64,000 nt of DNA from Microbacterium wangchenii (GTDB lineage: Bacteria; Actinomycetota; Actinomycetes; Actinomycetales; Microbacteriaceae). Shown here in pieces: positions 1-9,498 of the stretch. A program made the translations under genes and the position numbers. The notes beneath the pieces are model-generated. The model did not search any database. It saw only the letters and a program-made list of their open reading frames with translations, and was not told the origin of the DNA. Every line of letters begins with the position of its first letter. The stretch's first letter is position 1. The stretch is from assembly GCF_004564355.1 (NCBI RefSeq), contig NZ_CP038266.1:3100001-3164000 (forward strand), given 5' to 3'.

Positions 1-11
1 AGACAGCACGC

Positions 12-52
12 CACCGGCGAGACCGCGACATAAAGCCTCGGTCTCGCCGGTG
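12..52. terminator. 14-bp inverted repeat, possible bidirectional terminator
   Basis: Two perfect 14-base arms (12-25 and 39-52, CACCGGCGAGACCG and its complement) flank a 13-base loop. The hairpin would be very stable but no T-run follows on either strand. It sits downstream of the minus-strand GNAT gene, so a terminator for that gene and for whatever lies left of the window is the simplest reading. Confidence 0.4.
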
Positions 53-67
53 CGCAGCAGTCTCGCG

Positions 68-145
68 GATTTGCGCGGCGCATTTGCGCGGCGCGGCGGG
101 CGGCGGGCGGCCGCGGCGGGCGGCGGGCGCGGCGCGGCGGGCGGC
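68..145. repeat. GCGGGCGGC-type low-complexity tract
   Basis: An almost pure G/C stretch built from tandem variants of GGCGGGC and a duplicated TTTGCGCGGCGC unit (near 70 and 83). It lies between the hairpin at the left edge and the stop codon of the GNAT gene. No gene is supported; the reading frames through it are compositional artefacts. Confidence 0.5.
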
Positions 146-152
146 GGTACGG

Positions 153-452
153 TCAGGCGGAGCGGGCGGTGCGGAGGATGCCGGCGTGTTCGGGGTGGGC
201 GTCGAACCACTCGGCGACGTACCAGCACACCGGGATCACCTCGCGGTCGCCGGCCGCCTCGAGGTGCGCCACGGCCCGGGCGACCAGTTCGCCGGCGTAG
301 CCGTGTCCGCGGAAGGTCGGGATCGTGTACGCCCGCGTCATCGCCACGGTGCGCCCGTCGTCGCGGTAGTCCAGCACGCTCACGAGGTCGTCGCCACGGT
401 GCAGCGTGTAACGCGAGGCGTCCTTCTCGTCGGTGAATCGCAGTCCGGTCAC
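153..452 (-). CDS. GNAT-family N-acetyltransferase, YjdJ/Gtn1-like, 99 aa
   Basis: A small single-domain acetyltransferase of the short type (PF14542-like, about 90-100 aa). Residues 44-60 hold the acetyl-CoA pyrophosphate loop (PTFRGHGYAGELVARA), followed by the VIPVCWYVAEWFDAHPEH segment typical of this subfamily, in which a Cys precedes the last strand. Substrate unknown. I chose the GTG at 452 because the family begins with a short strand such as LRFTDEKDASRY; the upstream in-frame extension is antisense to the next gene and unlike any GNAT. It lies alone on the minus strand 107 bp after the P-loop gene. Confidence 0.75.
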   Translation of the reverse strand: MTGLRFTDEKDASRYTLHRGDDLVSVLDYRDDGRTVAMTRAYTIPTFRGHGYAGELVARAVAHLEAAGDREVIPVCWYVAEWFDAHPEHAGILRTARSA

Positions 453-559
453 CCCGACAGGGTACGCCTGGTCCGGCCCGGCGTCGCCGCATCCGCGCCA
501 CGCCCGCGCAAAACTCAGGAGACACGCCGATCCGACCACCGCCGGCGGGGCCGCAGCCC

Positions 560-1114
560 TCAGTTCTCCTGAATTCTGGACGGCAGGGCGGCCAGCCACG
601 CGTCCACCTGCCGCTGACCGGCCAGGCGCACCACCGGCATCCCGGCGGCGATCCTGCGCTGCATCCGTTCGCGCGTCACCGGATGCTGCGTCCACGCCCA
701 CCGCACGATGTTCTCCTCGGGGGTCCACCGGATCCAGTTGGCCGGGGTCTCGCGATTGCCGTGCCACAGCTCCTGCCGGGTGAGCCCGCGGCGCAGCGTA
801 CGCGCGACGACGCGCCGCATGACGACCGGTCGCGGGTGGTCGAGCCACACGAACGCGTCCGCCCCGCCGGTCGTCCCCGGATCCAGCAGCCCGTTCAGCC
901 GCGACGACCAGTTGCCCTCGATCACCCACCCGTCCGGATGCTCCGTCACGAACCCGCGCACGAGCCCGAGCGCCTCGCCCAGGTCACGATGCTGCCAGCC
1001 CGCATCCCAGAAGACGGCGTCCAGCTCGAGCACCGGAACGCCCAGCCGGGCTCCGGCCTCCCGGGCGAGGCGGGTCTTCCCCGCGCCGGAGACCCCCACG
1101 ATCCGCAGCTTCAC
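560..1114 (-). CDS. P-loop NTPase, adenylate-kinase/topology-modulation (FlaR) type
   Basis: 184 aa. A Walker A motif GVSGAGKT occupies residues 7-14 right after the first strand. It is followed by LELDAVFWDAGWQH, the 'LD...W' signature of the small kinase family annotated as FlaR or DNA topology modulation protein, and by VIEGNWSS (about residues 65-72). These proteins resemble adenylate or shikimate kinases, but their substrate is generally not established. The start is the ATG at 1114. The gene is downstream of, and on the same strand as, the glycosidase operon (stop at 1136), 21 bp away, so it may be read through from it. Confidence 0.7.
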   Translation of the reverse strand: MKLRIVGVSGAGKTRLAREAGARLGVPVLELDAVFWDAGWQHRDLGEALGLVRGFVTEHPDGWVIEGNWSSRLNGLLDPGTTGGADAFVWLDHPRPVVMRRVVARTLRRGLTRQELWHGNRETPANWIRWTPEENIVRWAWTQHPVTRERMQRRIAAGMPVVRLAGQRQVDAWLAALPSRIQEN

Positions 1115-1135
1115 GGGCCCAGTGTGGCAGGGACC

Positions 1136-2572
1136 TCAGTCCGGCAGCACGCCCGTGCGGGCGAGCTCGGAGTACCAGCGGCCGCTGTCCTTCACTGTGC
1201 GCTCGAGGGAATCGAAGTCCACGCGCACGATCCCGAACCGCTTGGAGTAGCCGTAGCCCCACTCGAAGTTGTCCAGCAGCGACCACACGAAGTATCCCCG
1301 CAGGTCCACGCCCTGAGCCATCGCCCGGTGGGCGGCGGTGAAGTGGCGGCGCAGGTAGTCCAGGCGATCGGGATCGGGCACGGAGCCGTCCTCGGCGACG
1401 ACGTCGTCGAACGCGGCGCCGTTCTCGGTCACCATGAGCGCCTGGCCGGGGAACTGGTCGCGCAGCGAGAGCAGCAGCTCCTCCAGGCCCTCGGGGGCGA
1501 TGTTCCACCCCATCGCGGTGTACGGCCCGGGCTGCTCGAGGAACTCCACGACCCCGTCGCTGCCCGGCCACGCGGTGCCGCCGTCGGCGGCCTTGTGCCC
1601 GTCGTTGTTCTGCTTCGGGGAGACGCCGTCCCACATCTGCACCGTGACGGTCGAGTAGTAGTTCACCCCGAGCACGTCGATCGGCTGGTGGATGGCGCCG
1701 AGGTCCCCGTCCTTCACGAACGACCAGTCGGTGACGGATGCGGTGTCCTCGAGCAGGTCCGCAGGGTACTCCCCGCGCAGCATCGGGCCGGTGAAGGCGC
1801 GGTTGGCGAGGGCGTCGACGCGACGGATCGCCTCGGCGGCCTGGTCGCCCCTGCCCCGCGGCACGTGGAAGTTGAGCGTCACGGAGTACTCCGGGTCTCC
1901 CGTGGAGGTCGCCCGCAGCGCTTGGAGGGCGCGGCCGTGCGCGAGGTTGAGGTGGTGGACGGCGGCCAGCGCCGCGGCGGGTTCGTGCCGCCCGGGCGCG
2001 TGCCCGCCCTGCCCGTAGCCGAGGTAGGCCGAGCACCAGGGCTCGTTGAGGGTGGTCCAGGTGTGGATGCGGTCACCGAGCGCCGCGCCGACCACCTCCG
2101 CGTAGCGTTCGAACGCATCCGCGGTCGCGCGCACGGGCCATCCACCGGCGTCCTCCAGCGTCTGCGGCAGGTCCCAGTGGTACAGCGTCGCGACGGGGCG
2201 GATGCCGCGTTCGAGCAGTCCGTCGACCAGGCGGGAGTAGAAGTCGAGGCCCGCCTGGTTCACCGGCCCGGTTCCGGTCGGCATGATGCGCGGCCACGCG
2301 ATCGAGAAGCGGTACGCGCCCAGCCCGAGGCCGCTCATGAGGTCGAGGTCGGCCTCCCACCGGTGGTAGTGGTCGCACGCGACGTCACCCGTGTCGCCGT
2401 TCCAGACCTTGCCCGGGGTCTTGCTGAACGTGTCCCAGATGGAGGGCAGGCGACCGTCCTCGGCCGCGGCGCCTTCGACCTGATACGACGCCGTGGCGGA
2501 GCCGAAGGTGAAGCCCTCGGGGAAGACCAGGCCGCTGTCGCGGTAGTCGGCGTTGCCGGTGGACGTGCTCAT
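1136..2572 (-). CDS. GH1 beta-glucosidase
   Basis: 478 aa, the full length of bacterial family-1 beta-glucosidases. The N-terminal [16 protein letters not shown] motif lies at residues 20-35. The acid/base Glu is E177 in TLNEPW and the nucleophile E383 in VTENG. The C-terminal [23 protein letters not shown] segment forms the aglycone-binding wall. No signal peptide is present, so it acts in the cytoplasm on imported oligosaccharides. Its ATG overlaps the stop of the upstream alpha-xylosidase by 4 bp (ATGA), so it is the last structural gene of the operon starting at 8112. With the GH31 enzyme it would finish off xyloglucan-type oligosaccharides: xylose is removed first, then the exposed beta-glucosyl residue. 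Confidence 0.95.
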   Translation of the reverse strand: MSTSTGNADYRDSGLVFPEGFTFGSATASYQVEGAAAEDGRLPSIWDTFSKTPGKVWNGDTGDVACDHYHRWEADLDLMSGLGLGAYRFSIAWPRIMPTGTGPVNQAGLDFYSRLVDGLLERGIRPVATLYHWDLPQTLEDAGGWPVRATADAFERYAEVVGAALGDRIHTWTTLNEPWCSAYLGYGQGGHAPGRHEPAAALAAVHHLNLAHGRALQALRATSTGDPEYSVTLNFHVPRGRGDQAAEAIRRVDALANRAFTGPMLRGEYPADLLEDTASVTDWSFVKDGDLGAIHQPIDVLGVNYYSTVTVQMWDGVSPKQNNDGHKAADGGTAWPGSDGVVEFLEQPGPYTAMGWNIAPEGLEELLLSLRDQFPGQALMVTENGAAFDDVVAEDGSVPDPDRLDYLRRHFTAAHRAMAQGVDLRGYFVWSLLDNFEWGYGYSKRFGIVRVDFDSLERTVKDSGRWYSELARTGVLPD

Positions 2573-4800
2573 CGGGTGATCTCCGAACGGTCGGCGGTCA
2601 GGAGGACGCTCCGGCCGTCGGGGGTCGTGACGCGCACCTCGGCGATGCCTTCGCCGCCGGGGAACACCCGGAGACGCAGACCGTCGAGGTAGTCGTAGTC
2701 GGGCCGGTCGGTGCGCGCTCCCCAGGGGATCACGGCACCGGGACGAACGTACACCGGGATGCTGTCGAATCCGTGACGCTCGCGACGCCAGCGTCCGCCG
2801 GTCACGGTCTCACCGATGAGCAGCTGCGTCCATTCGCCCTCCGGCAGGTAGAACTCGACGTCGCCGTCGGCGGAGAACACCGGCGCCACGAGGAGGTCGG
2901 AGCCGAGCATGTACTGCCGGTCGAGGTATGCCGCCGCCGGGTCGTGCGGGAACTCCAAGGCCATCGGGCGCATGACGGGCACCCCCGTCTCGGTCGCATC
3001 CAGGCCTGCTTGATACAGGTAGGGCATGAGGCGCATCTTGAGGTGCGTGAAGGTGCGGGTGACCTCCACGGCCTCCTCGTCGAACTGCCACGGCACCCGG
3101 TACGACTGCGATCCGTGGAGTCGGCTGTGGGTGCCGAGCAGGCCGAACGCGGTCCAGCGCTTGAACACGGCGGGGTCGGGGGTGCCCTCGAATCCGCCGA
3201 TGTCGTGGCTCCAGTGCGCGAACCCGCTCATCGCCAGCGACAGGCCACCGCGCAGCGTCTCGGCCATCGACGCGAAGGTCGACGTGGAGTCGCCGCCCCA
3301 GTGCACCGGCATCGTCTGACCCCCCGCTGTCGCCGACCGGGCGAACAGCACCGCCTCGCCCTCTCCGCGCGCCTCGACGAGCACGTCGTACACGGCCTGG
3401 TTGTACAGGTGGGTGTACAGGTTGTGCATGCGGTCGGGGGCGCTGCCGTCGGCGTAGACGACGTCCAGCGGGATGCGCTCGCCGAAATCGGTCTTGAAGC
3501 AGTCCACGCCCTGCGCCACGAGGGCGCGCAGCTTGTCCTGGTACCAGCGCGTGGCGCCGGGGTTGGTGAAATCCACCAGGCCCATGCCCGCCTGCCACAG
3601 GTCCCACTGCCACACCGATCCGTCAGCGCGCTGAACCAGGAATCCCTGCTCCGCCGCCTCGGCGAACAGCGGCGACGCCTGGCCGATGTAGGGGTTGATC
3701 CACACGCTGACGCGCAGATCGCGCTCGTGCAGGCGCTGCAGCATCCCGTCGGGGTCGGGGAAGACCCGCGGATCCCACTCGAAATCGCACCACTGGAACT
3801 CCCGCATCCAGAAGCAGTCGAAGTGGAACACCGACAGCGGCAGCTCGCGGGCGGCCATCTCGTCCAGGAACGATGAAACGGTGGCCTCGTCGTAGTCGGT
3901 CGTGAAGCTCGTGGACAGCCAGAGCCCGTACGACCACGCCGGCACGACGGGGGCGCGGCCGGTCAGCTCCGTGTACCGCGAGAGCACGTCCTTGGGAGTC
4001 GGGCCGTCGATGACGAAGTACTCCAGCGCTTCGCCGGGCACGGAGAACTGCACGCGCTCGACCGCTTCGGAGCCCACTTCGAACGACACGTGACCCGGAT
4101 CGTTCACGAGCACGCCGTAGCCGCGGTCGGACAGGTAGAAGGGCACGTTCTTGTACGCCTGCTCGCTGGAGGTGCCGCCGTCGGCGTTCCAGATGTCGAC
4201 GGTCTGGCCGTTCTTCACGAGGGGACCGAACCGCTCCCCCAGTCCGTAGACGAGCTCGCCCACACCGAGGTCGAGCTGCTCGTGCACGAAGGTGCGCGAG
4301 CGCCCGGCGGGACTCCCCGTGCGCGCGTTGCCGACGATGCCGGGATCCACCTGCGCGTCGGGGGTGAGCGTGATGTACCCCTGCGACTTGTGGCCGCTCG
4401 CGGTGAGCGGGCGCCCGTCCGAGCGGAAGGACAGCGACCACGGGGCGCCCGGGGTCACGTGCGCCTCGAGCGAGCCGGTGCGAAGCCGCGCGCCCGCGTC
4501 GTCGATGGAGAAGGATGCCGCGCCTGCGACCGTACCCGGGAGCGCGAACGACAGTCCGCGGCCGGCGCCGGAGTGGTGCTCGATCCGCACGCGCACGACT
4601 CCCTCCAGCGGAGAGGAGAGCGTCACCGTGAGCACGGGGCGGTTGAGGGTGTCGCCCCGCCGCTCGATGACCTTCGTCGGGGCGATCACCCGGATGCCGG
4701 TCCCATCGACCGTGCCGGTCTCGCGGATGTCATAGGCCTCTTGCGAGTACAGGGCGGTGACGCCCGGTCGCAGCTGCCAGAAACCATCGGTGAACTTCAT
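2569..4800 (-). CDS. yicI: GH31 alpha-xylosidase (YicI type)
   Basis: 743 aa, close to E. coli YicI. The catalytic nucleophile is D438 in [11 protein letters not shown], the motif that separates alpha-xylosidases from most GH31 alpha-glucosidases. The acid/base is D504 in WGGDST. An N-terminal beta-sandwich and the conserved WNADGG and YGLGERFG segments precede the barrel. It has no signal peptide and should release xylose from alpha-xylosyl-glucose units such as isoprimeverose. The ATG at 4800 is chosen because it begins [14 protein letters not shown], the family N-terminus, and overlaps the stop of the upstream permease (TAATG). Confidence 0.93.
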   Translation of the reverse strand: MKFTDGFWQLRPGVTALYSQEAYDIRETGTVDGTGIRVIAPTKVIERRGDTLNRPVLTVTLSSPLEGVVRVRIEHHSGAGRGLSFALPGTVAGAASFSIDDAGARLRTGSLEAHVTPGAPWSLSFRSDGRPLTASGHKSQGYITLTPDAQVDPGIVGNARTGSPAGRSRTFVHEQLDLGVGELVYGLGERFGPLVKNGQTVDIWNADGGTSSEQAYKNVPFYLSDRGYGVLVNDPGHVSFEVGSEAVERVQFSVPGEALEYFVIDGPTPKDVLSRYTELTGRAPVVPAWSYGLWLSTSFTTDYDEATVSSFLDEMAARELPLSVFHFDCFWMREFQWCDFEWDPRVFPDPDGMLQRLHERDLRVSVWINPYIGQASPLFAEAAEQGFLVQRADGSVWQWDLWQAGMGLVDFTNPGATRWYQDKLRALVAQGVDCFKTDFGERIPLDVVYADGSAPDRMHNLYTHLYNQAVYDVLVEARGEGEAVLFARSATAGGQTMPVHWGGDSTSTFASMAETLRGGLSLAMSGFAHWSHDIGGFEGTPDPAVFKRWTAFGLLGTHSRLHGSQSYRVPWQFDEEAVEVTRTFTHLKMRLMPYLYQAGLDATETGVPVMRPMALEFPHDPAAAYLDRQYMLGSDLLVAPVFSADGDVEFYLPEGEWTQLLIGETVTGGRWRRERHGFDSIPVYVRPGAVIPWGARTDRPDYDYLDGLRLRVFPGGEGIAEVRVTTPDGRSVLLTADRSEITR

Positions 4801-5729
4801 TACTTGACTGCTCCTGCGGTGATGCCGCGCGTGAGGGTGCGCTGGAAGATGAGGAAGAAGAGAAGGGTGGGGATGAGGCCCAGCAGCGCCGACGCGCTGG
4901 TGGTCGTCACATCCATCAGGCGGTCCCCTTGCAGGACGCTGATGGCCACCGGCACGGTCTGGTTCTCGTTGGAGACCAGGAAGGTCAGCGGGATGAGGAA
5001 CTCGTTCCACGTCCAGATGAAGAAGAAGATGACCAGGACCGAGAGCGTGGGACGGCTGATCGGGAAGATCACGCGCCACAGGATCTGCCAGCGGGTCGCG
5101 CCGTCGATCGCGGCGGCCTCGAGCACCTCTCGGGGGAAGGTGCCGTACACCGAGGACAGCAGGTAGGTGCCGAAGGCCGCCTGGATGACGGTGAAGACGA
5201 TGATCACCGACCACACGTTGTTGTACAGCCCGACCTCGCGGAACATGTAGTAGAGCGGGTACAGCAGCGCCTCCTGCGGGAGCAGGTTGGCCAGGAGGAA
5301 CAGCAGGACGATCCACGAGCGCCCGCGCACCCGCCCGATCCCGATGGCGAACGCGTTGAGCACCGAGATGAGCACCGCCAGGAGCGCCACCATCCCGGCG
5401 ATGAAGAAGGAGTTCCACACCTTCTGCGGGAAGTTCACGCGCTCCCAGAACGCGATGATGCCGTCGAAGTTCAGCGCGGTCGGCAGGGCCAGCGGCCCGC
5501 CGTTGGAGTAGTCAGCGGGCGATTTGAACGAGTTGATGAGGATCAGGTAGAACGGCGCGATGATGACGATGGCTGCCACGATCGCGAAGGCCAGCAGCAG
5601 CCAGTCCACACCCCGCCTCTTCGTCATGCCGCCGCGCCCCTTTGCGCCGCGGCGCCGGACGCCGCCTCCCTCGAGGTCTGCGGGGCGGCCCTTCGTCGCC
5701 GTGGTCACGGTCATCGTGGCGGCTCTCAC
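4800..5729 (-). CDS. ABC sugar permease, MalG/CUT1 type
   Basis: 309 aa inner-membrane subunit. It has six predicted membrane segments and the cytoplasmic EAA loop EAAAIDGATRWQILWRVIFP, where the ATPase docks. The GTG at 5729 overlaps the upstream permease stop (GTGA) and is preceded by AAGGAAAGGGCGGG; an ATG at 5714 is the alternative. The binding protein and partner permease are immediately upstream. No ATPase gene is present, as is usual for CUT1 systems that share an MsiK-type ATPase encoded elsewhere. Confidence 0.93.
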   Translation of the reverse strand: MRAATMTVTTATKGRPADLEGGGVRRRGAKGRGGMTKRRGVDWLLLAFAIVAAIVIIAPFYLILINSFKSPADYSNGGPLALPTALNFDGIIAFWERVNFPQKVWNSFFIAGMVALLAVLISVLNAFAIGIGRVRGRSWIVLLFLLANLLPQEALLYPLYYMFREVGLYNNVWSVIIVFTVIQAAFGTYLLSSVYGTFPREVLEAAAIDGATRWQILWRVIFPISRPTLSVLVIFFFIWTWNEFLIPLTFLVSNENQTVPVAISVLQGDRLMDVTTTSASALLGLIPTLLFFLIFQRTLTRGITAGAVK

Positions 5730-6697
5730 AGTCCCGCCCTTTCCTTGCGCTCCGCGCGGTTCTGCGCGCGGATGAACAGAATCGACACGATCGCGATGAC
5801 GATCGTCAGCGCCGTGGCGATCGTCGCGCCGTAGCCCACCTGCTGGGACTGGAAGAACTCGCTGTAGGCGTAGTACGCGGGCACGATCGTCGAGGTGCCC
5901 GGCCCGCCGCGGGTCAGGACGTACACCGGGCCGAAGACCTTCAGGGCGGCGATCGTGCACGTGAGGGTGACGACGTAGATCTCGGGGCGGATGATGCTGA
6001 CGGTGATGGCTCGGAAACGCTGGAGCCAGTTCGCGCCGTCGAGTTCGGCCGCCTCATACAGTTCCGGATCGACGCGCTGCAGCGCGGCCATGAACACCAC
6101 GACGGGGTAGCCGATCTGGATCCAGACGAGGACGACCATGATCGCCCCCAGCGCGGTGTCGGGCGAGCCGAGCCAGTTGTGGGTGAGGAACCCCAGGCCG
6201 GCGCCTTCCAGGATGGAGTTGAGCGCGCCGTCCTGCGGGCGCAGGATCCACCCGATGACGATGCCGGCGATGGCGGCGGGAAGGATCTGCGGCAGGTAGT
6301 ACGTCGCGCGCAGGAAGCTGGCCAGCCGGCCGCCGAACTTGCGCCCGATCACGTCGAACAGCAGCGCGGCCAGGACGAGCCCGATGAGGGTCGGGAAGAC
6401 CACCATCGCGACGATCATCCAGATGCTGTTCCCGAACGAGGTCCAGAACTTGCCGTCGCCCAGCAGCTCGATCCAGTTCTCCAGACCGATGAACTCGGGG
6501 GGACGGATGCCGCGCCAGTCGGTGAAGCTCAGGTAGATGTTCCACACCAGTGGGATGACGATGATGACGGTGGCCAGGACCAGCCCGGGCACGAGGTAGA
6601 GCCAGTAGCCCGCGGTGCCGCCGCGGCGCTGCGGGATCAGGGGCTCCTCGGGCGGGAGTTTGGTCCGCGCGGGGCGGACGAAGGGAACAGCGGACAT
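5726..6697 (-). CDS. ABC sugar permease, MalF/CUT1 type
   Basis: 323 aa. A basic cytoplasmic N-terminus is followed by TM1 (about residues 34-54, YWLYLVPGLVLATVIIVIPL) and further membrane segments. The EAA loop EAAELDGANWLQRFRAITVS is present, and the 'VYVLTRGGPGTSTIVPAYYAY' stretch is typical of MalF-like subunits. It pairs with the MalG-type subunit that overlaps its 3' end. About 100 bp separate it from the binding-protein gene, with no terminator-like hairpin obvious there. Confidence 0.93.
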   Translation of the reverse strand: MSAVPFVRPARTKLPPEEPLIPQRRGGTAGYWLYLVPGLVLATVIIVIPLVWNIYLSFTDWRGIRPPEFIGLENWIELLGDGKFWTSFGNSIWMIVAMVVFPTLIGLVLAALLFDVIGRKFGGRLASFLRATYYLPQILPAAIAGIVIGWILRPQDGALNSILEGAGLGFLTHNWLGSPDTALGAIMVVLVWIQIGYPVVVFMAALQRVDPELYEAAELDGANWLQRFRAITVSIIRPEIYVVTLTCTIAALKVFGPVYVLTRGGPGTSTIVPAYYAYSEFFQSQQVGYGATIATALTIVIAIVSILFIRAQNRAERKERAGL

Positions 6698-6801
6698 CGC
6701 CGGCTCCTCGGACGTGGGTGGTGCCGCGATCGCGGCGTGGAGGGCGTGAGCCCGGGTGGTGCGGGTGGCCCTCCGCCGTGACGGCGGGCCACCCGTGTCG
6801 G

Positions 6802-8112
6802 TCAGCGGAAGTCGTCGACGTAGGAGTCGTACTCCGCGCCGAGGGCCTCCTGGACCTCGGCGGCCGACTTGGTCCCGTTGACGAGCTCCTGCAACTCGGC
6901 CACGAGGGCGTCGTAGAAGGTCGGCGTGGGCCAGTCGGGGTAGAACGCCAGACCGTCCTGCTCGTTGACCGCGTTGAAGGCCTGAATGAGCTCGAGGCTC
7001 TTCTCGTCGGTGATGTCGGCCTCATCCGCGGCGACGGGCAGGCCGCCGTTGTTGCCGATGAGCGCCTGGATCTCCGGCCGCATCGTGATGTCGATGAACT
7101 CGTAGGCGAGGTCCTTGTTCTGAGCCCGCTCGGGGACGACCCACAGGTTGCCGGACGAGCCCAGGCTCAGGTCGCTGCCGGGGAAGGGGAACAGACCGAA
7201 GTCGAAGCCCTCGATCTCGTCGACGAATCGCCCGTACCACCAGCTGCCGGAGACGAAGATCGGGGCGGTGCCGTTGATGAAGGACACGCCCGCATCCTCG
7301 GCCTTCTGGCCGGTGACGTCCGGGGAGAAGTAGCCCTTGTCGGCGTACTCCAGCACCGTCTCGGTCGCGTAGGAGACCTCGTCGCCGGCCCAGTCGACGG
7401 GGTTCTCGTACAGCTGGTAGTCGTTGACCCACTGCCGGTCGGCCTGGCTCAGTGCCAGCTGATACCACAGCTGTCCGAGGGGGTACTCGAGGCCCGCTTC
7501 GGCCAGCGGCGTGATGCCCTGCGCCTGGAAGGCGTCCAGCACGGCGATGAACTCGTCATAGGTCTCCGGAACCTCGAGCCCAGCGGAGGCGAAGGCGTCC
7601 TTGTTGTAGTAGACCGTGACGAACTCGCCGTAGTTCGGCACGCCGTACCACGCGCCCGAACCCATCACGCCGTCCTCGTCGTAGCGCGCGGTGGTCTGCA
7701 GCGCGGGGGCGAGCATGTCGTCCCATCCGTGTTCGTCCACGGCGTCGCTGATGTCGGCGAGCAGGCCCTGACTGGCGAGGAAGCCGGCCGTGGCGTTGCC
7801 CTTGTTGAACTCCATGAGGTCGGGGGCCTCATCGGAGTTGAGCACCTGGCTGGCGGTGGAGCGGATCTGCTCGAAGCTGCGCTCCTCGAACTCGACCGTC
7901 GCGCCGGTCTCCTCCTCGAAGACCTCGATCGCTTCGGCCCACGCGATGCCCATCGCGCTGTTGTCGCCCTCGTAGTGCCACAGCGTCAGGGTGTCGCCGT
8001 CGCCTCCCCCGCCCGAGCCGCCGCCGGAGCACGCGGAGAGGGCGAGCGCCGCGATCGTCGCGGTGCCGACGGCCGCAGCGACGCGTCGTGTCTTTCGGAT
8101 GTTTCGTGCCAT
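6802..8112 (-). CDS. Extracellular sugar-binding lipoprotein (ABC, family 1)
   Basis: 436 aa. The N-terminus MARNIRKTRRVAAAVG leads into a hydrophobic stretch and a lipobox LALSAC, then a Gly/Ser linker: a lipoprotein anchored outside the membrane. The mature part has the family-1 solute-binding fold seen in CUT1 systems (for example TLTLWHYEGDNSAMGIAW at its start). The ATG at 8112 is preceded by AAGGAG at proper spacing, whereas the longer frame lacks a ribosome site and would displace the signal peptide. A perfect LacI-type palindrome lies 70 bp upstream, so this gene probably heads the transport and glycosidase operon and is repressed by the adjacent LacI protein. Confidence 0.93.
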   Translation of the reverse strand: MARNIRKTRRVAAAVGTATIAALALSACSGGGSGGGGDGDTLTLWHYEGDNSAMGIAWAEAIEVFEEETGATVEFEERSFEQIRSTASQVLNSDEAPDLMEFNKGNATAGFLASQGLLADISDAVDEHGWDDMLAPALQTTARYDEDGVMGSGAWYGVPNYGEFVTVYYNKDAFASAGLEVPETYDEFIAVLDAFQAQGITPLAEAGLEYPLGQLWYQLALSQADRQWVNDYQLYENPVDWAGDEVSYATETVLEYADKGYFSPDVTGQKAEDAGVSFINGTAPIFVSGSWWYGRFVDEIEGFDFGLFPFPGSDLSLGSSGNLWVVPERAQNKDLAYEFIDITMRPEIQALIGNNGGLPVAADEADITDEKSLELIQAFNAVNEQDGLAFYPDWPTPTFYDALVAELQELVNGTKSAAEVQEALGAEYDSYVDDFR

Positions 8113-8181
8113 CGTCGGCACTCCTTTCTTGAGAGCCCGAGTGATCGGGCCGGTGATCGGGAACTGCGGAGGGTGGTGCTG

Positions 8182-8195
8182 TCGAAGCGCTTCGA
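8182..8195. promoter_or_regulatory. LacI-family operator TCGAAGCGCTTCGA
   Basis: A perfect 14-bp palindrome with the central CG typical of LacI-family sites, placed 70 bp before the binding-protein ATG. The AAGCGCTT core recurs twice upstream of the adjacent regulator gene (9298-9324), which ties the site to that regulator. Confidence 0.8.
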
Positions 8196-8229
8196 TAACG
8201 GACATGGGACGGCCGGTTCAGGGAACGGA

Positions 8230-9255
8230 TCAGGAGGAGGCGGGACCAGCCGGGCGACGCAGCGACCCGTGGCCGACATAGGTGGGAGGGATGAGGTGGA
8301 GCCCCGGCTCGGGGCGGTCGGCGCCGAGCGAGCGCATCGCGAGCTCGACGGCGAGGTCGCACGACGCCTGCGGGATCAGCGGAATGGTGTCCACCGCGGT
8401 GGGCAGGGCGGCGGTGTCGAAACTCGATCCGACCGCCACGACGGAGATGTCGGTGGGGACCGACAGGCCCCGCTCGGCCAGTTCGTCCAGCGCCGCTGCG
8501 TGGGCTTCCTGCGCGCAGTGCAGGATGAGCCCGGTGACCCCGGCGTCCACGAGCTCCCGCACGCCGCGGCGCGTGGCAGCCGGGTCGACCATCACGGCGC
8601 CGGAGGAGCGGAACATCAGCGACAGCGACCGTTCGGCGGCGCGTCGCTCGGCCGCGACGCGGACGCGCGGCGGGAAGTTGGAGGACCGATAGGCGATATC
8701 GGTCTGACCGACGAGGGCGATGCGCTCGTGTCCGGCGTCGGCGAGCGCGTCCACCGCCATGGCGGCTGCCGTCTCGAAGTCGAGATCGACGCACACCAGC
8801 CCGTCATTGTCGTCGGGAACGCCGATGAACACGGAGGGCGTCGCGATGGCGCGCGCCAGGGGAACGCGGGGGTCGTCGGGAGCGACATCCAGCACCAGGA
8901 TGGCGTCCACCAGGCCGCTGGAGGCGACCCTGCTCATGCCGGCTCGGGCTTCTTCGTCGGTGAGGAGAAGGATGTCGTACCCCTGGCGCCGCGCCGCGAC
9001 GGCGGTGGCCAGCACGAAGGCCATGTGCGTGGGAGCGTGGGTGTCGGTGCGCAGCGGCTCGGTCAGGGCGAAGATGTGGGTGCGGTCGCCGGCGAGCATG
9101 CGCGCGCCCGCGTTGGGGCTGTAGCCGAGCTCACGCACGGCCTTCTCGATCCGCTCGCGCGTGTCCTTGGCGACCGGGCGCTTGCCGCTGAGCGCGTAGG
9201 AGACGGTGCTGATGGAAACGCCGGCGGCTTTCGCCACCTCGTCGATCTTCGCCAT
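8230..9255 (-). CDS. LacI-family repressor of the xyloside/glucoside operon
   Basis: 341 aa. Residues 1-55 form the LacI helix-turn-helix and hinge (AKIDEVAKAAGVSISTVSYALSGKRPVAKDTRERI). The rest is a periplasmic-binding-protein-like effector domain. The ATG at 9255 is fixed by the HTH, which must start within a few residues of the N-terminus. It is encoded directly upstream of the binding-protein gene on the same strand, 117 bp away. Operators with the same AAGCGCTT core precede both genes, so it probably represses the operon and itself until an imported sugar binds. Confidence 0.92.
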   Translation of the reverse strand: MAKIDEVAKAAGVSISTVSYALSGKRPVAKDTRERIEKAVRELGYSPNAGARMLAGDRTHIFALTEPLRTDTHAPTHMAFVLATAVAARRQGYDILLLTDEEARAGMSRVASSGLVDAILVLDVAPDDPRVPLARAIATPSVFIGVPDDNDGLVCVDLDFETAAAMAVDALADAGHERIALVGQTDIAYRSSNFPPRVRVAAERRAAERSLSLMFRSSGAVMVDPAATRRGVRELVDAGVTGLILHCAQEAHAAALDELAERGLSVPTDISVVAVGSSFDTAALPTAVDTIPLIPQASCDLAVELAMRSLGADRPEPGLHLIPPTYVGHGSLRRPAGPASS

Positions 9256-9297
9256 CCGGACTCCATCGTCAGCGGCTGCCGCCGCGGCTTCGCGTGT

Positions 9298-9324
9298 CGA
9301 AGCGCTTTCGGGAAGCGCTTCGAC
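9298..9324. promoter_or_regulatory. Double LacI operator upstream of the repressor gene
   Basis: Two AAGCGCTT cores 15 bp apart sit in a 27-bp region whose outer 11 bases (TCGAAGCGCTT and AAGCGCTTCGA) are exact inverted copies. The right-hand site matches the 8182-8195 palindrome from its AAGCGCTTCGA half outward. It is 43-69 bp upstream of the repressor ATG, which points to autoregulation. Confidence 0.75.
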
Positions 9325-9461
9325 CGACACAGTAAAGGACTCGATCGCGCGAGGGCAAGACCTTTGCTGGAGATCGCAACAAAAAGGCGGGACCCTCGCC
9401 TGCGCCACGCAGCGGCTGAGCGGTCACACGACGTCATATTCGCGCCCGCACGGCGACACAT

Positions 9462-9491
9462 TTGACGCACGGCGACGCATTCGGACATAAT
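9462..9491 (+). promoter_or_regulatory. Strong leaderless promoter TTGACG-18-CATAAT
   Basis: The -35 hexamer TTGACG (9462-9467) and -10 hexamer CATAAT (9486-9491) are 18 bp apart. The expected start, about seven bases after the -10, coincides with the ATG at 9499, so the mRNA would be leaderless. It is one of the best consensus promoters visible in the window. Confidence 0.7.
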
Positions 9492-9498
9492 CGGCCCC

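Noticed and set aside
68..145. Protein-coding frames in the GC tract at the left edge
   Set aside because: The translations are Arg/Gly/Ala repeats from low-complexity DNA, with no ribosome site or homologous motif.
683..2692. A 669-residue plus-strand open frame opposite the GH1 gene
   Set aside because: Same antisense effect; GH1 motifs on the minus strand are complete.
8135..8160. Small hairpin and GTGATCGGG direct repeat in the binding-protein leader
   Set aside because: Short and without a matching copy elsewhere in the operon; not enough to call a regulator site or riboswitch.
6718..9465. A 915-residue plus-strand open frame opposite the binding-protein and LacI genes
   Set aside because: Antisense shadow with arginine-, glycine- and valine-rich composition; the minus-strand proteins are unmistakable.
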